NCBI GenBank assembly: GCA_016181005.1
Contig: JACPAE010000001.1
Location: 124,001-188,000 of the forward strand
Direction of reading: 5' to 3'
Length of the DNA: 64,000 nt
From: Candidatus Aenigmatarchaeota archaeon
GTDB lineage: Archaea; Aenigmatarchaeota; Aenigmatarchaeia; CG10238-14; SCSR01
The notes beneath the pieces were generated by a model, which saw nothing but the letters and a program-made list of their open reading frames with translations, had not been told where the DNA came from and did not search any database. Below, one piece after another: positions 18,684 to 26,637 of the stretch. The translations under genes and the position numbers were made by a program. Position 1 is the first letter of the stretch, and every line of letters starts with the position of its first letter.

Positions 18684-19806
18684 ATATATTTCCTTTTAAT
18701 ATTGTTACAACAGCACTTCCACCAGAACCTCCTATATTATGAGCTAGTCCGTACGCACGTTTTTTTACCTGTCTATCTCCAGCCTCTCCACGAAGTTGAG
18801 TGACTAACTCGGTAATTTGAGCCACTCCAGTGGCTCCTATTGGATGACCGTCTGCTTTGAGACCGCCGTCTGTGTTAACTGGGAATTCGCCTGTAATACT
18901 GGTATTCAAGTCGGACGCTTTGCCGAATTTGCAAAACCCAATTGATTCGAGAGAAACGAGTTCATTTATCGTGAAACAGTCATGAATTTCGGCTAGTGAA
19001 ATGTCATTTGGTTTTATAGAGGCTTTGTTAAATGCCATTTTTGACGCTTTTTCAGTAGCTTTCATTTTAATGATGTCTTCCCGTTGGGTGATTGATAATG
19101 TATCAACAGCCATTTCACTAGATAATATTTCGACATCTCTTTCGCTGGATTTTGTTGCCGATAGTATTACTGCAGCAGCTCCGTCTGAGATTGGACTGCA
19201 ATCGAATAGGCGCAACGGACTGCAAACAACAGGTGATTCTTTTATTTCATTCAATGTGACTTTCTTGTGGTAAAAATGAGCGAGTGGATTCTTGTTTGCA
19301 TTCTCGTGGTTTTTTAGAGATATTCTATCCAACGCTTCGTGAGTAACACCATATTTATCGAAATATTCTGAAGCAATTAGAGCGTATGCTGCTGGATATG
19401 TCAATCCATTATCTTGTTCCAGCCGTAAGTCGGCAGCAGACGCGAGTGCATCAGTAACTGTTGACACGTCACGATTGGTCATTTTCTCAACACCTACAAC
19501 CAACACGTTTTCATAATTGTTTAAAAGTTTTGTAGCTAGATTGAATGCCGCACCACCGCTTGCACAAGCACTTTCTACTCTGATGCTCTGTTTATCAAAC
19601 CCTGGAAGAAGGCTGGCTATTAATGAGTTTAAATGAGATTGGTTGTCTATCGTTCCTCCAAAAAAATTTGAGACAATGCATGCATCTATATCTTCTACAC
19701 TAATTTTAGCGTCTTTTTTTGCATTTAATATCGCTTCGTACATCAATTGTGGTATCTGTTCTCTAAGCACACCAAATTTCGTGCGACCTACGCCACGTAT
19801 GAACAT
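18676..19806 (-). CDS. Archaeal acetoacetyl-CoA thiolase-like protein
   Basis: 376 residues of the SCPx/archaeal thiolase type. The nucleophile Cys lies in VESACASGGAAFN (about residue 82), the GGLKADGHPIGATG motif supplies a catalytic His, and HNIGGSGG replaces the second Cys motif of bacterial thiolases. Archaeal members condense two acetyl-CoA with a DUF35 partner. The downstream gene encodes a DUF35-like domain fused to a dehydrogenase and overlaps this one by eight bases. A TATA-like box 27 bases before the ATG suggests a leaderless transcript starting here. Confidence 0.85.
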   Translation of the reverse strand: MFIRGVGRTKFGVLREQIPQLMYEAILNAKKDAKISVEDIDACIVSNFFGGTIDNQSHLNSLIASLLPGFDKQSIRVESACASGGAAFNLATKLLNNYENVLVVGVEKMTNRDVSTVTDALASAADLRLEQDNGLTYPAAYALIASEYFDKYGVTHEALDRISLKNHENANKNPLAHFYHKKVTLNEIKESPVVCSPLRLFDCSPISDGAAAVILSATKSSERDVEILSSEMAVDTLSITQREDIIKMKATEKASKMAFNKASIKPNDISLAEIHDCFTINELVSLESIGFCKFGKASDLNTSITGEFPVNTDGGLKADGHPIGATGVAQITELVTQLRGEAGDRQVKKRAYGLAHNIGGSGGSAVVTILKGNIYV

Positions 19807-19825
19807 ATCTAGAATATAAATGAAA

Positions 19826-19838
19826 GTGTTTATATACT
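19826..19838 (-). promoter_or_regulatory. TATA-like box of the thiolase operon
   Basis: GTATATAAAC on the minus strand is centred about 27 bases upstream of the thiolase ATG at 19806. That is the usual archaeal spacing for a leaderless transcript. It would give the thiolase, dehydrogenase, acyltransferase and aminotransferase genes their own promoter. Confidence 0.5.
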
Positions 19839-19844
19839 TGTTTG

Positions 19845-20837
19845 CTATAATGCATTTTCTAGATTAACCGGCACTCCGTTTTGTGCAGATTTCATAGCAG
19901 CTTCGAGTATTTTGACTATTTCCAAGCCAACTTTTCCATCGGATATTGGCCTCTTTCTGGTTTGAATACACTCAATAAAATGTTTCAACTCCTCTTTAAG
20001 AGGTTCTATATTTTCTAGGCTAAGTGCTGATTTACCGCCTTCGCGCGTTATTATCTTATAATCACCGAATGAATTGGATATTGGGTAAGATCCTGAATCA
20101 TAAACAACAAGTTCGTTCTTCATCGAATCAACAAAAGCACTTTTCTTTTCACCGACTATCCAAAAATCACGGAGCTTTACAGGGGATAACCAACCAACTT
20201 GAGAATACCCTAGAACACCGCTTTTGAATTTTGCAACTATAAGAGCAAAATCTTCAAACTCTCTTTTTAAAGTATTGGTTGTTATTGCAGTTATTTCTGT
20301 CGGTCGTTCATCTAAAATATTTGTTATTATATCGAAATCATGAACTGCGAAATTAAAAATTACACCACAGTCTTCACGTGGCTTTCTGAGACCCATTCGC
20401 ATTAATGAAAGGTAGTGTATATTACCGAACTCTCCAGAAACTTTTAATTCTTTAGCCTTTTTGACAGCTGGATCAAAGCGGAATGTATGACCTACCATTA
20501 GTATTACGTTGTTTTTTTCAGCTGTTTCCACCATATTTTCAGCGTCAGTTCTATTAAGCGCCAATGGCTTCTCAACTAACACATGTTTTCCAGCGTTCAT
20601 ACATTCTATGGCTATTGAGGCATGTGTTGAAGCCGGTGTACATATACTTATTGCTTCTATATCGCTGTTTATGATATCTTTATAGTTTTTTGTAACACTG
20701 GTACCCAATTTTTGGGCATCTTTTAAAGCGTTGTCATTCAAGTCAGAAACCATTTTTAACTCAATGTTTTCAAGTGAACGATATATTCGTATATGATTAC
20801 GCCCCCATTGACCTGCACCTATTACACCTACTTTCGT
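19845..20837 (-). CDS. Gfo/Idh/MocA sugar dehydrogenase (WbpB/WlbA-like), non-standard start
   Basis: The first in-frame ATG is at 20753, but the frame stays open upstream and encodes the missing Rossmann motif KVGVIGAGQWGRNH. The frame closes at a TGA four codons before this motif, and no ATG, GTG or TTG lies between. ACG at 20837, preceded by GGTGATGAT, is the best-placed start and gives 330 residues, the normal family length. The EKP motif is present (LVEKPLA). WbpB-type enzymes oxidise C3 of UDP-GlcNAcA. A one-base indel after the out-of-frame ATG at 20844 is the alternative explanation. Confidence 0.75.
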   Translation of the reverse strand, partial: TKVGVIGAGQWGRNHIRIYRSLENIELKMVSDLNDNALKDAQKLGTSVTKNYKDIINSDIEAISICTPASTHASIAIECMNAGKHVLVEKPLALNRTDAENMVETAEKNNVILMVGHTFRFDPAVKKAKELKVSGEFGNIHYLSLMRMGLRKPREDCGVIFNFAVHDFDIITNILDERPTEITAITTNTLKREFEDFALIVAKFKSGVLGYSQVGWLSPVKLRDFWIVGEKKSAFVDSMKNELVVYDSGSYPISNSFGDYKIITREGGKSALSLENIEPLKEELKHFIECIQTRKRPISDGKVGLEIVKILEAAMKSAQNGVPVNLENAL

Positions 20838-20849
20838 GTATCATCACCT

Positions 20850-20882
20850 TTTCAGATTTATTTATAAATCTTAAAGTTTAAA
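20850..20882. promoter_or_regulatory. Divergent AT-rich promoter region
   Basis: The 52 bases between the oxidoreductase and alg14-like genes contain a near-palindromic TTTATTTATAAATC and a TTTAAAAAG. These read as TATA-like elements on both strands at plausible distance from each start. Assigned from sequence only. Confidence 0.45.
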
Positions 20883-20889
20883 AAGGAAC

Positions 20890-21348
20890 ATGAAAATTTT
20901 GATGCCGACAAGCCCTGGTGGACATTTGAAACAGAGCCTATTGCTGGCCAATCGTCTTAAAATGAAGTTTGATTTAGTTTTCGTAACTTACAAGACGCCT
21001 CTAACAAAAGAAATTTTAAAAAACTACAATACAGAGTTCGTTATAGATCCGTATAGGGGAATAAAATCACTGTTTAGATATCCTGTCCTAGTACTTCAAG
21101 CTTTAGGTATACTACTAAAAGAGAGACCCAATGCAATTGTTACTCCCGGTTCAAATATACCTATACCATTCTGCTACTTGGGCAAACTGTTAGGTATAAA
21201 GGTTATTTTCATAGAAAGCTGGTCTAGGGTCAAGACTCGTTCCACATCTGGTAAATTTGCATATAAGATAGCAGATCTATTTTTTATTCAATGGAAACCC
21301 TTAAAAAAACTCTATCCTAAAGCTGTATATGCCGGTAGGTTTATGTGA
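20890..21348 (+). CDS. alg14: Alg14-like glycosyltransferase subunit
   Basis: 152 residues. The N-terminal PTSPGGHLKQ loop and the FIESWSRVKTRS segment (about residue 108) are hallmarks of Alg14/EpsE-type proteins. These anchor and activate the Alg13 catalytic subunit and supply half of a GT-B active site. The eukaryotic pair adds the second GlcNAc to dolichyl-PP-GlcNAc. The stop overlaps the alg13-like GTG start by four bases, so equimolar synthesis is likely. Confidence 0.85.
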   Translation: MKILMPTSPGGHLKQSLLLANRLKMKFDLVFVTYKTPLTKEILKNYNTEFVIDPYRGIKSLFRYPVLVLQALGILLKERPNAIVTPGSNIPIPFCYLGKLLGIKVIFIESWSRVKTRSTSGKFAYKIADLFFIQWKPLKKLYPKAVYAGRFM

Positions 21349-21788
21349 TATTCGTAATTGCTGGGGAACCAAGTTTTGAAGAATTGATAAAAGAAATCGA
21401 TAGAATAGTACCGGAATTAAAAGAACCTGTAATAGCGCAGATAGGAAACGGTAAATATATCCCAAAAAATTGCAAATGGTTCAGAGTTCATTTTCCTCTA
21501 TATCCATATTATAAGAAAGCAGATATTATTGTGTCGCATCATGGCGCAGGCACTATATTTGAGGTGCTGAAATTTCACAAAAAGCTTATTTGTGTGGAAA
21601 ATGCTTTCAAAGGACGCAATCCGGATCTCATGAGTGAGTTAAGTAAAGGAGGGTATTTGATTGATTGTAAAAAAATTAGTGACTTGAAGAAATGTATTAG
21701 TTTGGCTAGAAAAACAAAGATAAAAAAATACAAGTCCCCTAAATGTGAAATTGGCGAAACAATTATAAAATTTTTGAACCGGGATTAA
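21345..21788 (+). CDS. alg13: Alg13-like glycosyltransferase catalytic subunit
   Basis: 147 residues matching the GT28 C-terminal domain. VSHHGAGTIFEVL (about residue 65) and GRNPDLMSELSKGG form the UDP-sugar pocket. The start is GTG inside the alg14 stop. With Alg14 it would extend the lipid-linked sugar made by the transferase at 2797-3825. The 3' end overlaps the convergent polymerase gene by four bases. The sugar transferred is not determined. Confidence 0.85.
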   Translation: MIFVIAGEPSFEELIKEIDRIVPELKEPVIAQIGNGKYIPKNCKWFRVHFPLYPYYKKADIIVSHHGAGTIFEVLKFHKKLICVENAFKGRNPDLMSELSKGGYLIDCKKISDLKKCISLARKTKIKKYKSPKCEIGETIIKFLNRD

Positions 21789-24481
21789 GTTAATCGTGTT
21801 GGCGACAAGTACCGAGACTTTACACCATTAAACTCAAACAACAGTTCGCCGTGACATTGCAGGCATTTTCCTGCTAACGGCACTGCCTTGTACAGTGTGT
21901 CGCAATTTAGGCAAGAAAACGAGTCGTACGCTGGTAGGGGCTGCTGCAGGGTTTCTCCGTTTGTCGGCTTTATCCTGTTGCCCCTGAACAATTCTTTCAG
22001 TAACATCTGCCTTCCCAGTCCTGTCAATTCGTTTTTACTAATCCCGATGACTTCAAAGACCCTTTCCAAAGGAGGCAATATCTGATTCTCAATATAGTAT
22101 CTTGAATCGACTGCTATCTTATTTTCCTTCACGTAATCAGGATCCTCCGCGCGTTCGGACAGCAGCTGCATTCCTTTGACTATAACAAACCCCACGCGGT
22201 CACCAACGCCTGGCGACGAACCGTTTCTCTTCTTCAATTTCTTAACAAGCTCGACGTGAGGTTGTATCCCTTTATATGAACTTATTGCCTTGGATATGCT
22301 TTTCGTAATCACTAGGTCTTCAATGGGAACCTCGTTTCTTTCAAGCCTTTGCGTGATATCCTTAACGTACCTAAATGCCTTTTTTGTATCCTGCTCTTTC
22401 AACAAAATATTTAATACTTCAAACAACGTCTTGGTTGTAGCGTCGCACCAGTCGCGTCTGACTGTCTCAATGCCTTTCATCACTATTTCTTCTTTCCATT
22501 CACCGTCAATTTTTTCATAGCTTAAACCTGCATATCTTTTTTTCGAAAGAATTAAAAGCGACTTGTAAACACTTTCAATTTTTAACTGGACTATGCCGTC
22601 GAGTTCTGTATTCACCAATTTTTCGACTTCATGACCGATTCTAACCGCCTCGTCTAAATCTCTCGTATTAGTCTTGACCATTATTGAATCTGTGTCCCCG
22701 TAGACTACCTGGTAGCTGGTGCCTTTTTCCACTATCTCCTTAGTCCTGTTTATCAGAAACCTACCGCATCCAGTGATCGTATTCGCGATTTCCATGATGT
22801 ACAATCTCGCCCTTAGGTATCCTGTGTATCCGTAGAATGCGTTCGTCATTATTTTAAGGGCAAGCTGTTTTGCCTCCAGGATTCTCTTAATCTCCCCACT
22901 AGATTTCCTTACACTGTCTCTAACCTTGTCCCTTTCAAATATCAACCGTTTTAAAATTGCAGGTATGACACCTTCCCTAACTTTTGGCGAGACGAACTTT
23001 GTCTCATAGGGTGTCGTTATGGTGTCCGCTCCATTGTTTTCATCCTTGATAAGCGTTGTTGGACAGATATTGTAAGCTATGAAAATAGACGGGTACATCG
23101 ACTTGAAATCAAGATAAACCACAGATTCTGTATGCAGCCCAAGCGTCGGTTCTAGCACCAGCGCGCCTTTTAGTGTTTGTATCTCGGTTTCTTCGGAGTG
23201 CGTTCCATCGACTGGTTTGTCTGGCAGTATGAAGCTATGAAGGTTGAACTCTCGCAGCAGAAGGTTCTCAACCCTTTGCGCCTCCCCACCGTCAAGGCAG
23301 TCCTGTAGTAGAAGTCCAGACACCTTACTCAACTCAAGAAACTTGTCTATAAACGACTTTTCTAAGAGAAGTCTTAGTGGGAGCACGGAATCTTTTTCCG
23401 CATAGTCTATCAGCTTTGACAGCTGTTCTTCCGTTCCGTGCCAGTATGAATATATTTCGCTGTGCGGGATGTTTATTTTTTCATCGTTCAGAAGTGCGCG
23501 GGACACGTCACCCAATCCCAAACGCTTCAATCTTAGATTTCCTTTTTGTATTGACTCTTTAATCAAGGCATACGTGTCTACAATCACCCTGCCTGTAACA
23601 GTGTTCCTGAATTGTTGTCCGAATTTTCTTGAAGAAGCCGGTTTTTGATTGCACCTTCCTATTGTTTGATGGAGCTTGTTTTCTCTAAGCCTATCGAGGA
23701 TGTATGGAAAATCGAAGCCGTTTATATTATATCCTACCAACAGGTCTGGGTCGTAGGCTTCGATCACTCTTAAGAATTCTTGGAGCATTTCCTTCTCTGA
23801 AGAGAAGACTTTTACGTTGCTTCTTACTCTAGTCCTTTTTGCGACCAGGGACAGGCTCTTGTGGTTATTGTAGTCGGGATTAAATGTAAGGCTTATTATT
23901 CCGATTTCATCTTTTCTAGAATCTGGTATGACATCTTTAGATATCGTCTCTATGTCTATGGAGAGATACTTGAAACTGCCATTCTCAGGGTTCTCAACTT
24001 CGGCAAAATCCTCGACGTCCATCGAAATGTCGCACTTTACCGTGTTAGTCTTGGACGGCCTGCCTTTTACGTTAAGCCATTTAAAGCCGGATATTCCCAT
24101 GTCTGCCATAAACCTGTACTTGAAAAGTATGTCAGACTCGAACACCGATTGTACAAAACTCTCCTTCTTTAGCGATTCCCTTACTTCCGGTACCTTTGAC
24201 GGATCTGTCAAGGTTACTTTCAGCATCTTCGTTTTTTCCTTTTGGTAATTAATCGACTTGAATCTCTCAACTTCTTCAATGTTTTTTATTATTTGGAAGT
24301 TTTTTTTCAGAAATTCCACCACCTTGTCCTTCTGTTTCGGCAGTACGTAGAAATAGGGATAGAACCCCCTATAAAAACCGCAGACAGCTTTACCTTCCTT
24401 GGTTTTGCCGAAAAGTCTGACTATTGGAGCATTGTCAAGAACTATATAATCGCAGTCTAGAAGCTGAAATTGAATTTCCAT
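21785..24481 (-). CDS. polB: Family B DNA polymerase with a DP2-like C-terminal zinc ribbon
   Basis: 898 residues. Exonuclease motifs: LSIDIET, GYNINGFDFPYIL, YAEKDSVLPL. Polymerase motifs: LDFKSMYPSI (A), KIMTNAFYGYTG (B), VVYGDTDS (C); all catalytic acids are kept, so the enzyme should be active. After the thumb a tail of about 60 residues carries CxxC-x11-CxxC (CLNC ... CLQC) followed by a KSRYL-like end. This resembles the C-terminal zinc finger of the PolD large subunit, which binds the small subunit. The gene follows a DP1-like gene by seven bases. Confidence 0.92.
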   Translation of the reverse strand: MEIQFQLLDCDYIVLDNAPIVRLFGKTKEGKAVCGFYRGFYPYFYVLPKQKDKVVEFLKKNFQIIKNIEEVERFKSINYQKEKTKMLKVTLTDPSKVPEVRESLKKESFVQSVFESDILFKYRFMADMGISGFKWLNVKGRPSKTNTVKCDISMDVEDFAEVENPENGSFKYLSIDIETISKDVIPDSRKDEIGIISLTFNPDYNNHKSLSLVAKRTRVRSNVKVFSSEKEMLQEFLRVIEAYDPDLLVGYNINGFDFPYILDRLRENKLHQTIGRCNQKPASSRKFGQQFRNTVTGRVIVDTYALIKESIQKGNLRLKRLGLGDVSRALLNDEKINIPHSEIYSYWHGTEEQLSKLIDYAEKDSVLPLRLLLEKSFIDKFLELSKVSGLLLQDCLDGGEAQRVENLLLREFNLHSFILPDKPVDGTHSEETEIQTLKGALVLEPTLGLHTESVVYLDFKSMYPSIFIAYNICPTTLIKDENNGADTITTPYETKFVSPKVREGVIPAILKRLIFERDKVRDSVRKSSGEIKRILEAKQLALKIMTNAFYGYTGYLRARLYIMEIANTITGCGRFLINRTKEIVEKGTSYQVVYGDTDSIMVKTNTRDLDEAVRIGHEVEKLVNTELDGIVQLKIESVYKSLLILSKKRYAGLSYEKIDGEWKEEIVMKGIETVRRDWCDATTKTLFEVLNILLKEQDTKKAFRYVKDITQRLERNEVPIEDLVITKSISKAISSYKGIQPHVELVKKLKKRNGSSPGVGDRVGFVIVKGMQLLSERAEDPDYVKENKIAVDSRYYIENQILPPLERVFEVIGISKNELTGLGRQMLLKELFRGNRIKPTNGETLQQPLPAYDSFSCLNCDTLYKAVPLAGKCLQCHGELLFEFNGVKSRYLSPTRLT

Positions 24482-24488
24482 ACTCTAG

Positions 24489-25574
24489 TTATAAGAAGCT
24501 AGTTTTAAATATTTCCCGCGTCTGCAAATCGACATGCCATAAAATAGGAACTGCGCTATCTCCGCCTAACAAGACTGTTGTTCCCTTGTAATTGTAAACT
24601 GCTGGGTCCCCTTTAGTCATGATGATAATGTCCGGCACTATGTCAAGGAAATATATGTTGCCTTCATGAAGACTGCTGGAAGGATTTAGATTCCGCCTTT
24701 TAAGCAGCAGCGTCATTGTTTTTTCCATGTCAATATCCCACTTTTCCGCATAATGGGACAAGAGATTGCTACTTGTCAGGAAAATTTTAACGTTGTTGAA
24801 TTCAATTAGGGCTGGGTTGGGATACAACATTTCTTCCTTGTTATTCGCTTCCCCTCCGAAAAAAAATATTTCATGTTCGCTTAAATCGGCTTTCAGCCTT
24901 CCTATATCAATATCGGTTTCCAACAAAAAAATCTTTGTGGAAGGTTGTTTTCGTACCAACTCCAATAACTTGCCATAATTTTTTATGTCGAGTTTTGTTG
25001 GAAGGATTGTGATATGACTGGGTTGTTCGCTTTTTACAACAGCCCTTTTAATTTCTATGTCAGGAAATATCACCTCTGTTACTTTAATGAATCCTTCTTC
25101 CTTTTCACAGACTAGCGCGACAATATCATTTTCAAGCAGGTGTTCTAAAATCTCTGGGGACGCTTCAAGAGTTAAACTGCCTGTATTGTCCTCTATTTTA
25201 ATTTCCCTTTCACCAACTTGTGTGACCAATGCGATTAACGTGAACTTTGGCAGTTTGTCGGAGATTCTGTTTGCCGATATTAGATTTTCGAGATTTTTTT
25301 TAGCTAAAAGAGTTTTTATAAAACTGTACCGGTAGTTGATGAGTTCCGTTGCATCTTCTACAGAATACCTTTTCTTAAGCTCAAGTTGTTTGAGGATTTT
25401 GACAGACCTTCCCTTTAATATAAAATCTTCGCTTAGAACAAGTGGCAGCTCTTTTAGCGACATGCTCGTTATTTCTTCTAGCCTCTCAGGATGATTATAA
25501 AGTGTGTCCAATGCTTCGCTATTGACTTGAATGCCCTTATTTAGGAAGTGCTTTAGAATTTCGGACTTGTCCAT
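24489..25574 (-). CDS. PolD small-subunit (DP1) homologue with lost phosphoesterase residues
   Basis: 361 residues, against about 470-620 for active DP1. An N-terminal helical region leads to the YRYSFIKTLL segment, an OB-fold (IKIEDNTGSLTLE ... VTEVIFPDIEIKRAV, about residues 118-180) and a calcineurin-like fold. LLLKRRNLNP and FLDIVPDIII align with the DP1 segment around IDEVPD. The metal motifs are gone: GNHD appears as GGEAN and GHVH as TKGDP. The loss of these residues mirrors eukaryotic polymerase B-subunits. It lies directly upstream of polB in one operon, so it is probably the polymerase partner. Confidence 0.8.
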   Translation of the reverse strand: MDKSEILKHFLNKGIQVNSEALDTLYNHPERLEEITSMSLKELPLVLSEDFILKGRSVKILKQLELKKRYSVEDATELINYRYSFIKTLLAKKNLENLISANRISDKLPKFTLIALVTQVGEREIKIEDNTGSLTLEASPEILEHLLENDIVALVCEKEEGFIKVTEVIFPDIEIKRAVVKSEQPSHITILPTKLDIKNYGKLLELVRKQPSTKIFLLETDIDIGRLKADLSEHEIFFFGGEANNKEEMLYPNPALIEFNNVKIFLTSSNLLSHYAEKWDIDMEKTMTLLLKRRNLNPSSSLHEGNIYFLDIVPDIIIMTKGDPAVYNYKGTTVLLGGDSAVPILWHVDLQTREIFKTSFL

Positions 25575-25591
25575 ACCCTCGTTCTAGTTTT

Positions 25592-25858
25592 TTACTTTTT
25601 TAAGGTATATACTATGAGGCCGTCCTTGGCGCTGATTTTTGAGTGGGGTAATGGAAGAGGTTGTATCTTCCCGGCTTCGACAAGCTCCTGAATGTACTTG
25701 TTGACCGTATTCCAGCTGACGTCGTGGTCGGTCAGCTTTGATATCTCTTTTGAGATTGTGGATGTTGTAACTGGTGTGCTGAACGTAGTTAGTATTTGTA
25801 CAATTCGGTTTTGCACTTCCCTGCGAATGTTGGGTCGCCCACGCTTCATAAAGAACAT
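25592..25858 (-). CDS. Small winged-helix DNA-binding protein
   Basis: 88 residues, basic at the N-terminus (KRGRPNIRREVQ). A winged helix follows: TSTISKEISKL is helix 2, SWNTVNKYIQELVEAGKIQPL the recognition helix and wing. First gene of the operon leading to the DP1-like and PolB genes; the next start is 17 bases away. A TATA-like TTTATAAAAATC ends about 25 bases upstream. ATG 25849 is an alternative start. Whether it regulates its own operon or is a replication factor is unknown. Confidence 0.72.
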   Translation of the reverse strand: MFFMKRGRPNIRREVQNRIVQILTTFSTPVTTSTISKEISKLTDHDVSWNTVNKYIQELVEAGKIQPLPLPHSKISAKDGLIVYTLKK

Positions 25859-26180
25859 CTAAATATTGGCGTTGATTTTTATAAACTTTTAAACTGTTTT
25901 TCCATATGTTCAAACTTTTCTTTATGTAGGTGTATTATGGTCAATTTAGTTTAAAAAGATAAAAGTAGGTTCAATTAATAATAACGATGTTATAATATAA
26001 TTATATTATTTATTTATTATTTATATTAAGTGCCGGCCGTTGTGATCTGGTTAAACGAACTTTTAGCTGAAGGCTTGCCTAAATGGGATGAAAAAATGCA
26101 GGTATTGGACGAAAGGCCATGGATTTTATATGAACTTCCATAATTAAGGTTAGAATGTTTCAACTTATTCTTAGGAAACC
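25859..26180. other. AT-rich intergenic region
   Basis: About 320 bases with runs of A and T (particularly 25976-26029) between the polymerase operon and the next minus-strand gene. It contains the promoter of the winged-helix gene at its left end and one possible small plus-strand ORF (26030-26143). I see no RNA gene or repeat array. Confidence 0.6.
26030..26143 (+). CDS. Possible 37-residue small protein
   Basis: A GTG-started frame of 37 codons with a plausible composition (hydrophobic WLNELL, then charged, ending LYELP). It follows an extreme AT-rich stretch that could act as a promoter. A TAA sits directly in front, so it is not the end of a longer gene. No family is recognised and chance cannot be excluded. 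Confidence 0.25.
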   Translation: MPAVVIWLNELLAEGLPKWDEKMQVLDERPWILYELP

Positions 26181-26597
26181 TCATAAAAATTTAGTCAAAC
26201 CACTAATTAGGAAAAACTTTGTGATAACAGCTCTCACAAAATTATCTTTATTTCTAACTGGAGAATAGCTTACAGGGTTCGAGTGTTTTATCTTTAATAA
26301 CAGTTCAGTTTTCACCAGTCTCTCAAGACGTTTTCTAAAACCTTCCACACCTATCCTCATCTTATGAACAGTCTTCATCTCATGGTATAGTATTGGAAAG
26401 CAGTGCGGTTGGCAGTCAAATGGGTAGTCCTTTCCAGTCATGTAGAATTTACGCAGTATCTGAACATCAACGAAATCCAACCTCTCGGCAAGTTCGATTG
26501 CCAAGTTGGCGGCAGAGTTATTCTCCTCTAAGAGGGAATCTTCACGAAGCGGTGAAATAAAACTTTGTTCCATAAACAACAGCTCAGGAAATACCAT
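26181..26597 (-). CDS. Putative winged-helix protein of unknown function
   Basis: 138 residues. Predicted helices around AERLDFVDVQILRKFYM and MRIGVEGFRKRLERLVKTELLLKIKHSNPVSYSPV look like a winged helix-turn-helix with a wing. One CxPxC (FDCQPHCFP) lies in the middle, which could bind metal or a disulphide. ATG at 26573 would remove eight residues. No family is recognised with confidence. Confidence 0.6.
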   Translation of the reverse strand: MVFPELLFMEQSFISPLREDSLLEENNSAANLAIELAERLDFVDVQILRKFYMTGKDYPFDCQPHCFPILYHEMKTVHKMRIGVEGFRKRLERLVKTELLLKIKHSNPVSYSPVRNKDNFVRAVITKFFLISGLTKFL

Positions 26598-26637
26598 TTC
26601 AAGCTTGCCTTTAAAATGAATTTATATTCTGCAGAGG

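Noticed and set aside
24489-25574. DP1-like protein as an active 3'-5' exonuclease
   Set aside because: The motifs that hold the two metals (GNHD, GHVH) are replaced, so nuclease activity is not expected.
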